In this document: piece by piece, positions 52,057 to 60,477 of the stretch | Layout: the number at the start of each line of letters is the position of its first letter | Numbering within the stretch: the first letter of the stretch is position 1 | Source: CBDDFQ01 sp965227035 | GTDB taxonomy: Bacteria; Pseudomonadota; Gammaproteobacteria; Burkholderiales; Burkholderiaceae_C | Assembly (NCBI GenBank): GCA_965227035.1 | Contig: OZ245724.1 | Location: forward strand, 3,224,001-3,288,000 | DNA length: 64,000 nucleotides | Direction: 5' to 3' | The notes under the pieces: generated by a model | Seen by the model: only the letters and a program-made list of their open reading frames with translations | Databases searched by the model: none | Told to the model about the DNA's origin: nothing | Position numbers and translations under genes: made by a program

Positions 52057-52083
52057 ATATCGACTCAACTGGTTAAAACTTTA
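52057..52083 (-). promoter_or_regulatory. Sigma-28 promoter for flgM-flgN
   Basis: On the minus strand TAAAGTTT (52083-52076), 11 bases, then GTCGATAT (52064-52057). The -35 is identical to the FliA consensus and the -10 six of eight, with exact spacing. It lies in the 77-base gap after flgA. Confidence 0.75.
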
Positions 52084-52088
52084 ATCCC

Positions 52089-52856
52089 TCAAAGTTCAAT
52101 CTGGACAGTGCGTGCATCCATCACCGTCCCCGTAGCGATCTTTCCGCTTTCCATGCGGATACGGACGAGTTGTCCAACAACCCCGGCCGTTATCGCCTGC
52201 CCATCTGCCGTGATGCTGAACCCAGAGCCTTGAGCAATGAGCTTCACCGTCGTTCCGGCCTGAAATACCTGCGCTGGCTTGACCATGGCCTGGCGAATCG
52301 CCTGACCGCCCACCAGCGCTCTCGTCGTAGCGGCCCCTACCCACTGGGAAGGATCGCCGGCCACCGGGGAGAAGTCTTCTGCCCAGTCGACCTCGCCGAG
52401 CATTGCATCATCCTGATTGAGTGTTGCGCCGGCAAGCTTGTTGTCGCGCAAAACCCACGCCGGCCCGAAAGCCTTCACCTGAATAGGCAGAAACACATTC
52501 CACCTGACCGGGCCGTCTACACAGCGCAGACCCAGCCTCGTCTTGCCCCACAAGCGCGTTCCCACCGGAACATGCGGCTCGACCCGGGCACAGGGAGCCA
52601 GTTTCAGCCTGCTGTCCAGCGAGCCAACGCTAACTTCCATTCTCAAATTCACACCCGCCGGCTGCGGCGCCTTGGTGACTGCTTCTTCCAGCCACTTCTG
52701 GGTGGCAGCCGCGAATTCCGGCGTCGCATCGACATCGGCAGCTTTTGCCGCTTCCGGACTCGTAGCCAATGCAAATGCCAGAAGCGCTACAGCCACCGCA
52801 TACATAGACAGCGGGAGATCAATTTTCCGGGCAAAGAGGCTTTTGGTAAATCGCAT
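52089..52856 (-). CDS. flgA: P-ring assembly chaperone FlgA
   Basis: 255 residues from the ATG at 52856, giving a normal signal peptide ending at about AAKAADV; an upstream ATG at 52949 would add 31 unlikely residues. Conserved SAF-type features: VPVGTRLWGKTRLGLRCVDGPVRWNVFLPIQVKAFGPAWVL and RALVGGQAIRQAMVKPAQVFQAGTTVKLIAQGSGFSIT. FlgA guides FlgI into the P ring. It diverges from flgB across 336 bases. Confidence 0.93.
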   Translation of the reverse strand: MRFTKSLFARKIDLPLSMYAVAVALLAFALATSPEAAKAADVDATPEFAAATQKWLEEAVTKAPQPAGVNLRMEVSVGSLDSRLKLAPCARVEPHVPVGTRLWGKTRLGLRCVDGPVRWNVFLPIQVKAFGPAWVLRDNKLAGATLNQDDAMLGEVDWAEDFSPVAGDPSQWVGAATTRALVGGQAIRQAMVKPAQVFQAGTTVKLIAQGSGFSITADGQAITAGVVGQLVRIRMESGKIATGTVMDARTVQIEL

Positions 52857-52886
52857 GGTTAATACATTCGTTCGGAGTTGCACAAA

Positions 52887-52898
52887 GTTCACGTGAAC
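52887..52898. repeat. 12-bp perfect palindrome GTTCACGTGAAC
   Basis: A perfect palindrome 31 bases upstream of the flgA start and about 295 before flgB, suitable for a dimeric regulator. The binding protein is unknown. Confidence 0.4.
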
Positions 52899-53147
52899 AA
52901 TTTGGCAATAAGTCTCTCGGAGATGCTTCCTGTGTGATCCGGTGCGCATCGATGGATGCCAGGGAGCATGGTGCAGGGACTCTTCGCCACGATCCAGACT
53001 TTACGTAGCCCGCGCAATTTCAATTGCCGGAACAAGCGGTCTTTCCCCCCTTTCTTCCGGCTTTAGTTTGTCGCCGGCGCTTTCACAATTTCCAGACGTC
53101 GTAAATCCATACCGACTGCGTTCGCTCCACGCCGATGGAGCACCGAA

Positions 53148-53163
53148 GCTCCCCTCGGGGAGC
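53148..53163. repeat. 16-bp palindrome upstream of flgB
   Basis: GCTCCCC and GGGGAGC arms around TC, ending 29 bases before the flgB start. It may be an operator or a leader hairpin. Confidence 0.4.
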
Positions 53164-53192
53164 CCCGATTAACGAAGGTCTGCGAGATAAAC

Positions 53193-53651
53193 ATGCTGGA
53201 CAAGCTATCCGAAGCCATGGACTTCCAGGCGAAAGCGCTACTGCTTCGCTCGGACCGCCAGCGCCTGATCGCCGGCAACATCGCCAATGCCGATACCCCC
53301 GGGTATGCCGGTCGCGATATCGATTTTCAGAAGGCACTCGCAGCATCCACAGGCGAGGCCACGACGAAATCGAAGCTGACGCTCGCCATGGCGCCGTCGC
53401 AGGGCAGCTCGATCGGAACGCTCGGCTCGTCCGGCCCTTCCACGCTGGCACTCGGCGGCATGCGCGGCACGACCGTCAATTCAGGCGACGCCGAATACAC
53501 GGTCGAAATCCAGCCGTCGATAGACAACAACTCGGTCGACCTCGATCGCGAACGCGCTGCATTTGCAGAGAACGCGATCCGCTACGAAGCGACCCTCAGA
53601 TTCATCAACGGTCAGGCAAAAACGTTGCAGACCGCGATCACCGGCCAGTAA
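53193..53651 (+). CDS. flgB: Flagellar proximal rod protein FlgB
   Basis: 152 residues, starting with the rod motif AMDFQAKALLLRSDRQRLIAGNIANADTPGYAGRDIDF. The C-terminal helix ends FINGQAKTLQTAITGQ. It is the first gene of the flgBCDEFGHIJKL operon, 16 bases before flgC. Confidence 0.96.
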   Translation: MLDKLSEAMDFQAKALLLRSDRQRLIAGNIANADTPGYAGRDIDFQKALAASTGEATTKSKLTLAMAPSQGSSIGTLGSSGPSTLALGGMRGTTVNSGDAEYTVEIQPSIDNNSVDLDRERAAFAENAIRYEATLRFINGQAKTLQTAITGQ

Positions 53652-53667
53652 GCCGAAGGAGTAAGCC

Positions 53668-54072
53668 ATGTCGATGTTTTCGATTTTCGGTGTGTCGGGT
53701 AGCGCAATCGGTGCGCAGTCCCAGCGCCTCAACGTGGTGGCCAGTAACCTGGCCAACGCGGACACGGTCGCAGGACCCGACGGCCAGGCCTACAAGGCGC
53801 GCCAAGTTGTATTTCAGACCATGCCGGTCGGCACAGAGGGCGCGGCAGGCGTTCGCGTCACCGGCATCAGCGAAAGCCAGGTCGAGGGCCGAAAGATCCA
53901 CGACCCGGGCAACCCGGCTGCCGATGCGCAGGGCTACGTGACCCATTCCAACGTGAACGCAGTGGAAGAGATGGTCAACATGATCTCCGCCTCGCGCTCC
54001 TACCAGAACAACGTCGAGGTGATGTCCACCGCGAAGTCGCTTCTCCTGAAGACCCTGCAACTCGGTTCTTAA
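53668..54072 (+). CDS. flgC: Flagellar proximal rod protein FlgC
   Basis: 134 residues, standard. The N-terminal NVVASNLANADTVAGPDGQAYKARQVVFQ and C-terminal NVNAVEEMVNMISASRSYQNNVEVM motifs are typical of rod-hook proteins. Confidence 0.96.
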   Translation: MSMFSIFGVSGSAIGAQSQRLNVVASNLANADTVAGPDGQAYKARQVVFQTMPVGTEGAAGVRVTGISESQVEGRKIHDPGNPAADAQGYVTHSNVNAVEEMVNMISASRSYQNNVEVMSTAKSLLLKTLQLGS

Positions 54073-54084
54073 AAAAGGCATCAC

Positions 54085-54768
54085 ATGATTACCGGAACAT
54101 CCTCCGTCACGACCTACAAGCCGCCGGCAACGCTGGCGAGCGACACCAAGACCGACGCCACCGCCGAAGGCTCGCTCACCTCGACGAGTTCGACCGATCA
54201 GCAGGACCGATTCCTGAAACTGCTCGTGGCGCAGCTGTCCAACCAGGATCCGATGAATCCGCTGGACAACGCGCAGATGACCTCGCAGATCGCTCAGATC
54301 AATACGGTCACCGGCATCACGCAACTCAATTCCACGGTCAAGTCGATGCTGACGCAGGTGCAGTCGTCGCAGGCCTTGCAGGGTGCAGCAGTGGTCGGAC
54401 GCGACGTGGTCTACGCCGGCGATCGGATGACACGTGTGGGCGACATCGCTGCAGGCGCGTTCGATCTGGATGGTGCAGCCACCGCGGTGAGCGTGCAGGT
54501 GATTGCGCCCAACGGACAGGTGCTGGAGACCGCGCAACTGGGCGCGATGGATTCCGGTCGCCACTCTTTCTCGTGGGACGCATCGGCCTATTCCGCCGAT
54601 ACGAATTTCACGTTCAAGGTCACGGCTTCGGCCAGCGGCAAGGCGGTCACCTCGACCACCCTGTCCGAAGACAAGGTTCTCGGTGTGAGCACGATCAACG
54701 ATGTACTCACGCTTCAACTCGCGAACGACGGATACATGCCTTACAGCTCCGTCAAGTCGATTCTTTAA
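54085..54768 (+). CDS. flgD: Hook cap / scaffold protein FlgD
   Basis: 227 residues. The N-terminal motif DRFLKLLVAQLSNQDPMNPLDNAQMTSQIAQINTVTGI is diagnostic; a Tudor/Fn3-like half follows. FlgD caps the growing hook. Confidence 0.95.
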   Translation: MITGTSSVTTYKPPATLASDTKTDATAEGSLTSTSSTDQQDRFLKLLVAQLSNQDPMNPLDNAQMTSQIAQINTVTGITQLNSTVKSMLTQVQSSQALQGAAVVGRDVVYAGDRMTRVGDIAAGAFDLDGAATAVSVQVIAPNGQVLETAQLGAMDSGRHSFSWDASAYSADTNFTFKVTASASGKAVTSTTLSEDKVLGVSTINDVLTLQLANDGYMPYSSVKSIL

Positions 54769-54801
54769 ACATCTCGCTCACACCTCAACAGGAGTTATCA
54801 A

Positions 54802-56016
54802 ATGGGTTTTCAACAAGGTCTTTCCGGTCTGAGCGCAGCCAGCCGAAATCTGGATGTCATCGGTCACAACATCGCCAACGCCAACACCACCGGCATGAAG
54901 GCATCGCGCGCAGAGTTCTCCGAACTCTATGCATCGAGCCTCGGCGCTGCGGGCGGTGCCAGCTACGGTCTGGGCGTCGAAGTGGGCGCGGTCACGCAGC
55001 AGTTCACGCAAGGTAACCTGACCGTCACCGGCAACAACCTGGATCTCGCGGTCAACGGCAGCGGTTTCTACCAGGTCACCACCCCCGAAGGCACCCTCGC
55101 GTACACACGCGCCGGCGCATTCAAGCTCGACCAGAACGGCAACATCGTGACCGCCAACGGCTCGATCCTGATGGGCTACAAAACCGATCCGATCGGCAAC
55201 CGCCTGAGCTTCGCCGCAGTGCCGCTGCAATTGCCCACAGCATCGCAAGTGCCTGCGAAACAGTCCACCAAAGTCACGGGCGACATCAGCCTCGACGCAA
55301 GCGCTCCTGTGTTCAACGCGGTCACTCCCAACACGCCGCTCGCAACGTACGGAACCTCGATCACGGCATACGACCAGCAGGGTCTGGAAGTGCCCGTGGG
55401 CATGTTTTTCCAGAAGACCGCCAACAACACCTGGAACGTTTACACCAGCGTGAACGGAAGCGATCCGACCACGTCCACCCCGTTCCAGCTGCACTTCAAC
55501 GACGACGGCACGCTCGATCCCGCATCGACCATCCCGCCGCTGACGCTCGCCTCGCCGAACGATCCGGCGCAGACCTTCACGGTTGCGCTAGACCTGACCA
55601 ACATGACGCAATACAACACGCGTTTCTCGGTCTCGAATCTTTCGCAGGACGGCTACACCGCAGGTCAACTTTCGAGCATCTCGATTTCCGAGAACGGCAC
55701 GATCTCGGCGCGCTACTCGAACGGCCAGACACAGGCGTCCGGTCAGATCGCGCTTTGCAATTTCCGTAACGAACAAGGCCTCGCACCCACCAGCTCCGGC
55801 TACTGGGTCGAAACCTACGCTTCGGGCGTTCCGGTTCAGGGCGCTCCCGGCGAAGGCGAATTCGGATCTCTGCGTTCCGGCGCACTCGAAGACTCCAACG
55901 TCGACATCACCGCTGAACTCGTGAACATGATGACCGCGCAGCGTGCCTACCAGGCCAACGCTCAGACCATCAAGACGCAGGATCAGGTGCTGTCCACGCT
56001 CGTGAACCTTCGCTAA
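54802..56016 (+). CDS. flgE: Flagellar hook protein FlgE
   Basis: 404 residues, standard length. The N-terminal SGLSAASRNLDVIGHNIANANTTGMKASRAEF and the C-terminal DITAELVNMMTAQRAYQANAQTIKTQDQVL form the D0 coiled coil. Hook length is set by FliK encoded elsewhere in the window. Confidence 0.97.
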   Translation: MGFQQGLSGLSAASRNLDVIGHNIANANTTGMKASRAEFSELYASSLGAAGGASYGLGVEVGAVTQQFTQGNLTVTGNNLDLAVNGSGFYQVTTPEGTLAYTRAGAFKLDQNGNIVTANGSILMGYKTDPIGNRLSFAAVPLQLPTASQVPAKQSTKVTGDISLDASAPVFNAVTPNTPLATYGTSITAYDQQGLEVPVGMFFQKTANNTWNVYTSVNGSDPTTSTPFQLHFNDDGTLDPASTIPPLTLASPNDPAQTFTVALDLTNMTQYNTRFSVSNLSQDGYTAGQLSSISISENGTISARYSNGQTQASGQIALCNFRNEQGLAPTSSGYWVETYASGVPVQGAPGEGEFGSLRSGALEDSNVDITAELVNMMTAQRAYQANAQTIKTQDQVLSTLVNLR

Positions 56017-56077
56017 TCGATCGGCCTGACGCAGCCTGATTCCACTTCACTCAACTTCACTTAAGTAGAGACCTTAT

Positions 56078-56815
56078 ATGGACCGCATGATCTACACCGC
56101 GATGAGCGGTGCGAACTCGATGCTGAATCGCCAGTCGATCCTCGCCAACAACCTGGCGAACGTATCGACGAACGGTTTTCGGGAGGAGCTTTCGAGCTTC
56201 CGCGCGGTGCCATTGAAGGGCGACGGCTCTCCGACTCGCGTAATGGCGATGGAGACCACGACCGGTTATTCATACAAGCCCGGCACGATTTCCCGCACCG
56301 GTCGAAACCTCGATGCCATGGCACAAGGCCAGGCCTGGTTCGCGGTGCAGGGACTCGACGGCACCGAAGGCTACACACGCAACGGCTCATTCGAAATCAA
56401 CTCGGCCGGCACGCTGGTGACCAACACCGGATTGACCGTTCTGAGCGCAGGCGGCGCACCGATCGACATTCCTGCGAACGCGGAAGTGTCGATGGGATCG
56501 GACGGCACCATCAGCGCCAAGGTACAGGGACAGCCCTCCAGTGCCATCGGCCGATTGAAGCTCGCAACCCCCACCGATGCAGACCCGCTGGTGCGCGGCG
56601 TCGATGGCCTGTTTCGCGCGACGTCCAACCAGCCGATGCCGCAGGACGCGACCGCTCTGATTCAGACCGGAGCGCTTGAAGGATCGAACGTGAGCGCCAT
56701 CGAATCGATGGTCGGAATGATCGCACTCGGCCGTCAGTTCGACGGCTCCATGAGGCTTTTGCAGAACGCCGAAGCCAACGACAAAGCGGCAACGCAACTG
56801 CTCGGCAGCAACTAA
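56078..56815 (+). CDS. flgF: Flagellar proximal rod protein FlgF
   Basis: 245 residues, starting DRMIYTAMSGANSMLNRQSILANNLANVSTNGFREELSSFRA, which is typical of FlgF. The C-terminal helix is NVSAIESMVGMIALGRQFDGSMRLLQNAE. Confidence 0.96.
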   Translation: MDRMIYTAMSGANSMLNRQSILANNLANVSTNGFREELSSFRAVPLKGDGSPTRVMAMETTTGYSYKPGTISRTGRNLDAMAQGQAWFAVQGLDGTEGYTRNGSFEINSAGTLVTNTGLTVLSAGGAPIDIPANAEVSMGSDGTISAKVQGQPSSAIGRLKLATPTDADPLVRGVDGLFRATSNQPMPQDATALIQTGALEGSNVSAIESMVGMIALGRQFDGSMRLLQNAEANDKAATQLLGSN

Positions 56816-56853
56816 ATAGTTGAACGCCAGACCTCATCCACCAAGGACACAAC

Positions 56854-57636
56854 ATGATCAATTCACTCTGGATTTCGAAGACCGGCATGGAAGCGCAGCA
56901 GACGCAGCTCGACGTCATCTCGCATAACCTGGCCAACGTCTCGACCACCGGCTTCAAGCGCTCGAACGCCGTGTTCGAAGACTTGATGTACCAGAACCTG
57001 CGTCAGGTCGGATCGGACACGTCGGAGCAATCGCAACTGCCCACCGGCCTGCAAATCGGCTTGGGTGTTCGTACCGTGGCGACAAGCCGCACCTACACGC
57101 AAGGCAGCGTGCAGCAGTCGGCCAACAACCTCGATGTCGCGATCAACGGCAACGGATTCTTCCAGGTCACCCAGCCCGACGGCACCATCGGCTACACCCG
57201 CGACGGCTCTTTCCAGATCGACTCGCAAGGTCGTCTGGTCACCTCCTCCGGTTTGCCGGTTGCCAACGGCATCACGATTCCCGCAACCGCCACCCACGTG
57301 GACATTGCGCAGAACGGCACCGTGACCGCAACCATTGCAGGATCTGCCACGCCGCAAACGCTGGGCACGCTGGCACTGGCCACCTTCGTGAACCCGGCCG
57401 GTCTGGAACCCAAAGGACAAAACCTGTTCACAGAAAGCGCTGCTTCCGGTCAGCCCAACGGCGGCACTCCTGGCACGAACGGCCTGGGCGTGGTGATGCA
57501 GGGTTATCTGGAAACATCGAACGTGAACGTGGTGCAGGAACTGGTCGGAATGATCCAGACGCAACGTGCCTACGAAATGAATTCGAAGGCGATCACGACT
57601 TCGGATCAGATGCTTCAAAAGCTCAGCCAGCTCTGA
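56854..57636 (+). CDS. flgG: Flagellar distal rod protein FlgG
   Basis: 260 residues, exactly the usual length. SLWISKTGMEAQQTQLDVISHNLANVSTTGFKRSNAVFEDLMYQ is the signature start and NVVQELVGMIQTQRAYEMNSKAI the end. Confidence 0.97.
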   Translation: MINSLWISKTGMEAQQTQLDVISHNLANVSTTGFKRSNAVFEDLMYQNLRQVGSDTSEQSQLPTGLQIGLGVRTVATSRTYTQGSVQQSANNLDVAINGNGFFQVTQPDGTIGYTRDGSFQIDSQGRLVTSSGLPVANGITIPATATHVDIAQNGTVTATIAGSATPQTLGTLALATFVNPAGLEPKGQNLFTESAASGQPNGGTPGTNGLGVVMQGYLETSNVNVVQELVGMIQTQRAYEMNSKAITTSDQMLQKLSQL

Positions 57637-57651
57637 TCGGGAGTCACCTTC

Positions 57652-58359
57652 ATGCCTTACTTCAATCGCCTCCCCAGAATCGCTTTTCTTGCTCCGGTGC
57701 TGGTTGCGCTCGCAATGCTCACCGGCTGCGAATCGATTCAGCGCACGCCCGTGGTCGATATTCTCGACACCAGCCCGCCGCTGGTCCGCTCGGCCGCTTA
57801 CCCCCCGACACTTGCGCCCACGACCGGCAGCCTGTATTCATCGTCCCGCTATCGCCCGGCTTTCGAGGATCGTCGCGCACGTCTTGCGGGTGATACGGTC
57901 ACGATTCAGATCGTCGAAAACGTGAGCGCCAGCCAGAAATCGACATCGACCGTCGACAAGAGCGGCACGACCAGCTCGAGCATCTCGGCGTTCCCGTTCA
58001 TGTCCGCCAAGGATCTCGCAAAGCTCAACGCCAACGGTACGTCGTCCAACGTGTTCGCGGGCAAGGGCGGCACCGAAAGCGCCAACACCTTCTCGGGATC
58101 GATTACGGCCACGGTGGTCGACGTGTTGCCTAACGGCCATCTGGTCGTGACCGGCGAGAAACAGATCGGCGTGAACCAGAACGTGGATGTGCTCCGCTTC
58201 TCGGGAACCATCGATCCGCGCTCCATTCAGGCCGGCAATCTGGTGGCATCCACCCAGGTGTCGAACGTGCGAGTCGAATCGCGCGGACGTGGCCAGCAGG
58301 GTGAAGCGCAGGCAATTGGGTGGCTTGGACGGTTCTTTTTAACGCTTTCGCCTTTCTGA
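57652..58359 (+). CDS. flgH: Flagellar L-ring lipoprotein FlgH
   Basis: 235 residues. The lipobox is LTGC (Cys at about 25). The ring domain contains GDTVTIQIVENVSASQKSTSTVDKSG and GHLVVTGEKQIGVNQNVDVLRFSGTI, family hallmarks. It forms the outer-membrane L ring. Confidence 0.96.
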   Translation: MPYFNRLPRIAFLAPVLVALAMLTGCESIQRTPVVDILDTSPPLVRSAAYPPTLAPTTGSLYSSSRYRPAFEDRRARLAGDTVTIQIVENVSASQKSTSTVDKSGTTSSSISAFPFMSAKDLAKLNANGTSSNVFAGKGGTESANTFSGSITATVVDVLPNGHLVVTGEKQIGVNQNVDVLRFSGTIDPRSIQAGNLVASTQVSNVRVESRGRGQQGEAQAIGWLGRFFLTLSPF

Positions 58360-58379
58360 TTTTCAACAGAATCGTTGTT

Positions 58380-59504
58380 ATGAAATTCCTTCGCCGCCTC
58401 CAAATCATTGCCGCTTTCGTCGGTGCTGCAGCCGCAGTGCTGAGTGCGCCGGCGCACGCGCTGCGAATCAAAGAGATCGCATCTGTGCAGGGCGTGCGCT
58501 CGAACATGTTGACCGGCTACGGACTGGTCGTCGGGCTCGATGGCACCGGCGATCAAACCACGCAGATGCCCTTCACCACGCAGACCATGTCCAACTACCT
58601 GCAACAGCTGGGCATCCAGTTGCCGGCAGGCGTCGCATCGTCGCTGCAGTTAAAGAACGTGGCGGCCGTTATCGTCACCACGCAGCTTCCCGCGTTCGCC
58701 CAACCCGGTCAATCGCTCGATGTGAACGTGTCGTCTATGGGCAATGCGAAGTCGCTCAAGGGCGGAACCCTGATCGTGACGCCCTTGCGCGGCGCGGACG
58801 GTGAAATTTATGCGCTGGCCCAAGGCAACATGGTGGTTGCCGGCGCAGGTGCTTCCGCAGGCGGCGCCAAGGTGCAGATCAACCATTTGAGCGCTGGCCG
58901 CATTCCTGCCGGTGCGCAAGTGGAGCGTGCAGTTCCCACCTCGCTGCAGACCGGCGAGACGATCACGCTCGACCTCAACTCCAACGATTTCCAGACCGCA
59001 CGTCGTGTCGCATTGGCGATCAACACCAAGATGGGTTCCGGCCTTGCGCAAGCAATGGATGGGCGCTCGGTATCGGTTCGCGCACCGATCGATCCGAACG
59101 CCCGCGTGAACTTCCTGGCAGACCTCGAAGAGCTGTCCATGGAGATGGCTGCGCCTGCGGCCAAGGTGGTCATCAATTCGCGTACCGGCTCGGTCGTGCT
59201 GAACCAGGCCGTGACGCTCGGACCCTGCGCCATTGCACACGGCAGCTTGTCGATTACCGTGAGCTCGACCCCTTCGGTGAGCCAGCCCGCACCGTTCTCG
59301 CAAGGCCAGACCACGGTTACCGAAAAGACGAACATCCAGGTGAAGCAGGAAGGCGGCGCGTTGATTCAACTGCCGGCATCCACACAACTCACCGACGTGG
59401 TTCGCGCACTCAATGCTCTCGGCGCATCGCCCCAGGATTTGCTCGCCATCTTGCAGGCAATCAAGGCATCCGGCGCGCTGAACGCAGAACTGGAAGTCAT
59501 CTGA
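58380..59504 (+). CDS. flgI: Flagellar P-ring protein FlgI
   Basis: 374 residues from the ATG at 58380, giving a clean signal peptide (MKFLRRLQIIAAFVGAAAAVL to PAHA); an upstream in-frame GTG lies inside flgH. RIKEIASVQGVRSNMLTGYGLVVGLDGTGDQT is the mature N-terminus. It forms the periplasmic P ring with help from FlgA. Confidence 0.97.
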   Translation: MKFLRRLQIIAAFVGAAAAVLSAPAHALRIKEIASVQGVRSNMLTGYGLVVGLDGTGDQTTQMPFTTQTMSNYLQQLGIQLPAGVASSLQLKNVAAVIVTTQLPAFAQPGQSLDVNVSSMGNAKSLKGGTLIVTPLRGADGEIYALAQGNMVVAGAGASAGGAKVQINHLSAGRIPAGAQVERAVPTSLQTGETITLDLNSNDFQTARRVALAINTKMGSGLAQAMDGRSVSVRAPIDPNARVNFLADLEELSMEMAAPAAKVVINSRTGSVVLNQAVTLGPCAIAHGSLSITVSSTPSVSQPAPFSQGQTTVTEKTNIQVKQEGGALIQLPASTQLTDVVRALNALGASPQDLLAILQAIKASGALNAELEVI

Positions 59505-59505
59505 C

Positions 59506-60465
59506 ATGGCAATCGGCGGCGCGTCATCGCTCAATCCTTTCGGCTCGATGGGATCCTCCGTCGGCACGAAGGATGTTCAGTCGCTCGCGGCCGACGCGAA
59601 TTCGCTTGCCAGCCTGAAGCTCGCGGCAGGCAAGGACTCGCCGGATGCGATCAAGAAAGCGGCCAAGGAATTCGAATCGCTGTTCATGCGCGAGCTGCTC
59701 AAAAGCATGCGCCAGGCCACGATGAAATCGGGCCTCATGGACGAGAGCGGCGAAGGCAACCTCGGACAGGATCTGATGGACCAGCAGTTCGCGGTGCAGA
59801 TGTCGGGTCAGCCCGGCGGTCTGTCCGAGATCATCGCCAAGCAGCTTCAGCAGCAGATGAGCAACAGCGTGACGCCCACGGTGTCGATGTCTAACGTCAA
59901 AAATCCGCTGGTCGGATCGGCCAGCGGAAATCAGGCCGATTTCGTTGCGCAACACACCAACGCCGCAGCTAGGGTGGCGGCGTCTACCGGCATTCCTGCG
60001 TCGTACATGATTGGTCAGGCAGCGCACGAAACCGGCTGGGGCAAGAGCGAGATCAAAAACTCCGACGGCTCGTCTTCGCACAACCTGTTCGGAATCAAGG
60101 CAGGTGCCGGCTGGACCGGAAAGACCGCAGAAATCACGACCACCGAGTACATCGATGGCGAGCCGAAAAAAGTTACCGCGAAGTTCCGCGCATACGACTC
60201 GTACGAGCAGTCGTTCCGCGATTACGCAAGACTGATCAACGAAAACCCGCGCTATGCGCAGGCGCGCAGCAGCACCGGCTCTGCCACGGCTTACGCGACC
60301 GCACTGCAGAACGCCGGCTATGCAACCGATCCGGCCTACGCGTCGAAGCTGAGCCGCGTGATCCAGATGACACAGAACACGCAGGTAGCCCAAGCCGGAC
60401 AAGCCGGTCAGTACCTGAATGCAAACACCACCAGCACGCTGAATTTTCGGCGCGCACAAAGCTGA
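59506..60465 (+). CDS. flgJ: Rod-cap muramidase FlgJ
   Basis: 319 residues, two domains. The rod-scaffold part (about 45-110: AAKEFESLFMRELLKSMRQAT) is joined to a glucosaminidase domain (about 150-300) with the catalytic Glu in QAAHETGWGKSEI. It digests peptidoglycan so the rod can pass. Confidence 0.96.
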   Translation: MAIGGASSLNPFGSMGSSVGTKDVQSLAADANSLASLKLAAGKDSPDAIKKAAKEFESLFMRELLKSMRQATMKSGLMDESGEGNLGQDLMDQQFAVQMSGQPGGLSEIIAKQLQQQMSNSVTPTVSMSNVKNPLVGSASGNQADFVAQHTNAAARVAASTGIPASYMIGQAAHETGWGKSEIKNSDGSSSHNLFGIKAGAGWTGKTAEITTTEYIDGEPKKVTAKFRAYDSYEQSFRDYARLINENPRYAQARSSTGSATAYATALQNAGYATDPAYASKLSRVIQMTQNTQVAQAGQAGQYLNANTTSTLNFRRAQS

Positions 60466-60477
60466 TCGAGCTGACAA

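Larger units (their letters stand above)
52857..53192. other. 336-bp divergent region between flgA and flgB
   Basis: No gene. It contains two clear palindromes: GTTCACGTGAAC at 52887-52898 and GCTCCCC-TC-GGGGAGC at 53148-53163, 30 bases before flgB. Class II promoters activated by FlhDC would be expected here, but I could not place an FlhDC box with confidence (AATTTGGCAATAAG near 52899 is a loose half-site match). Confidence 0.5.
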
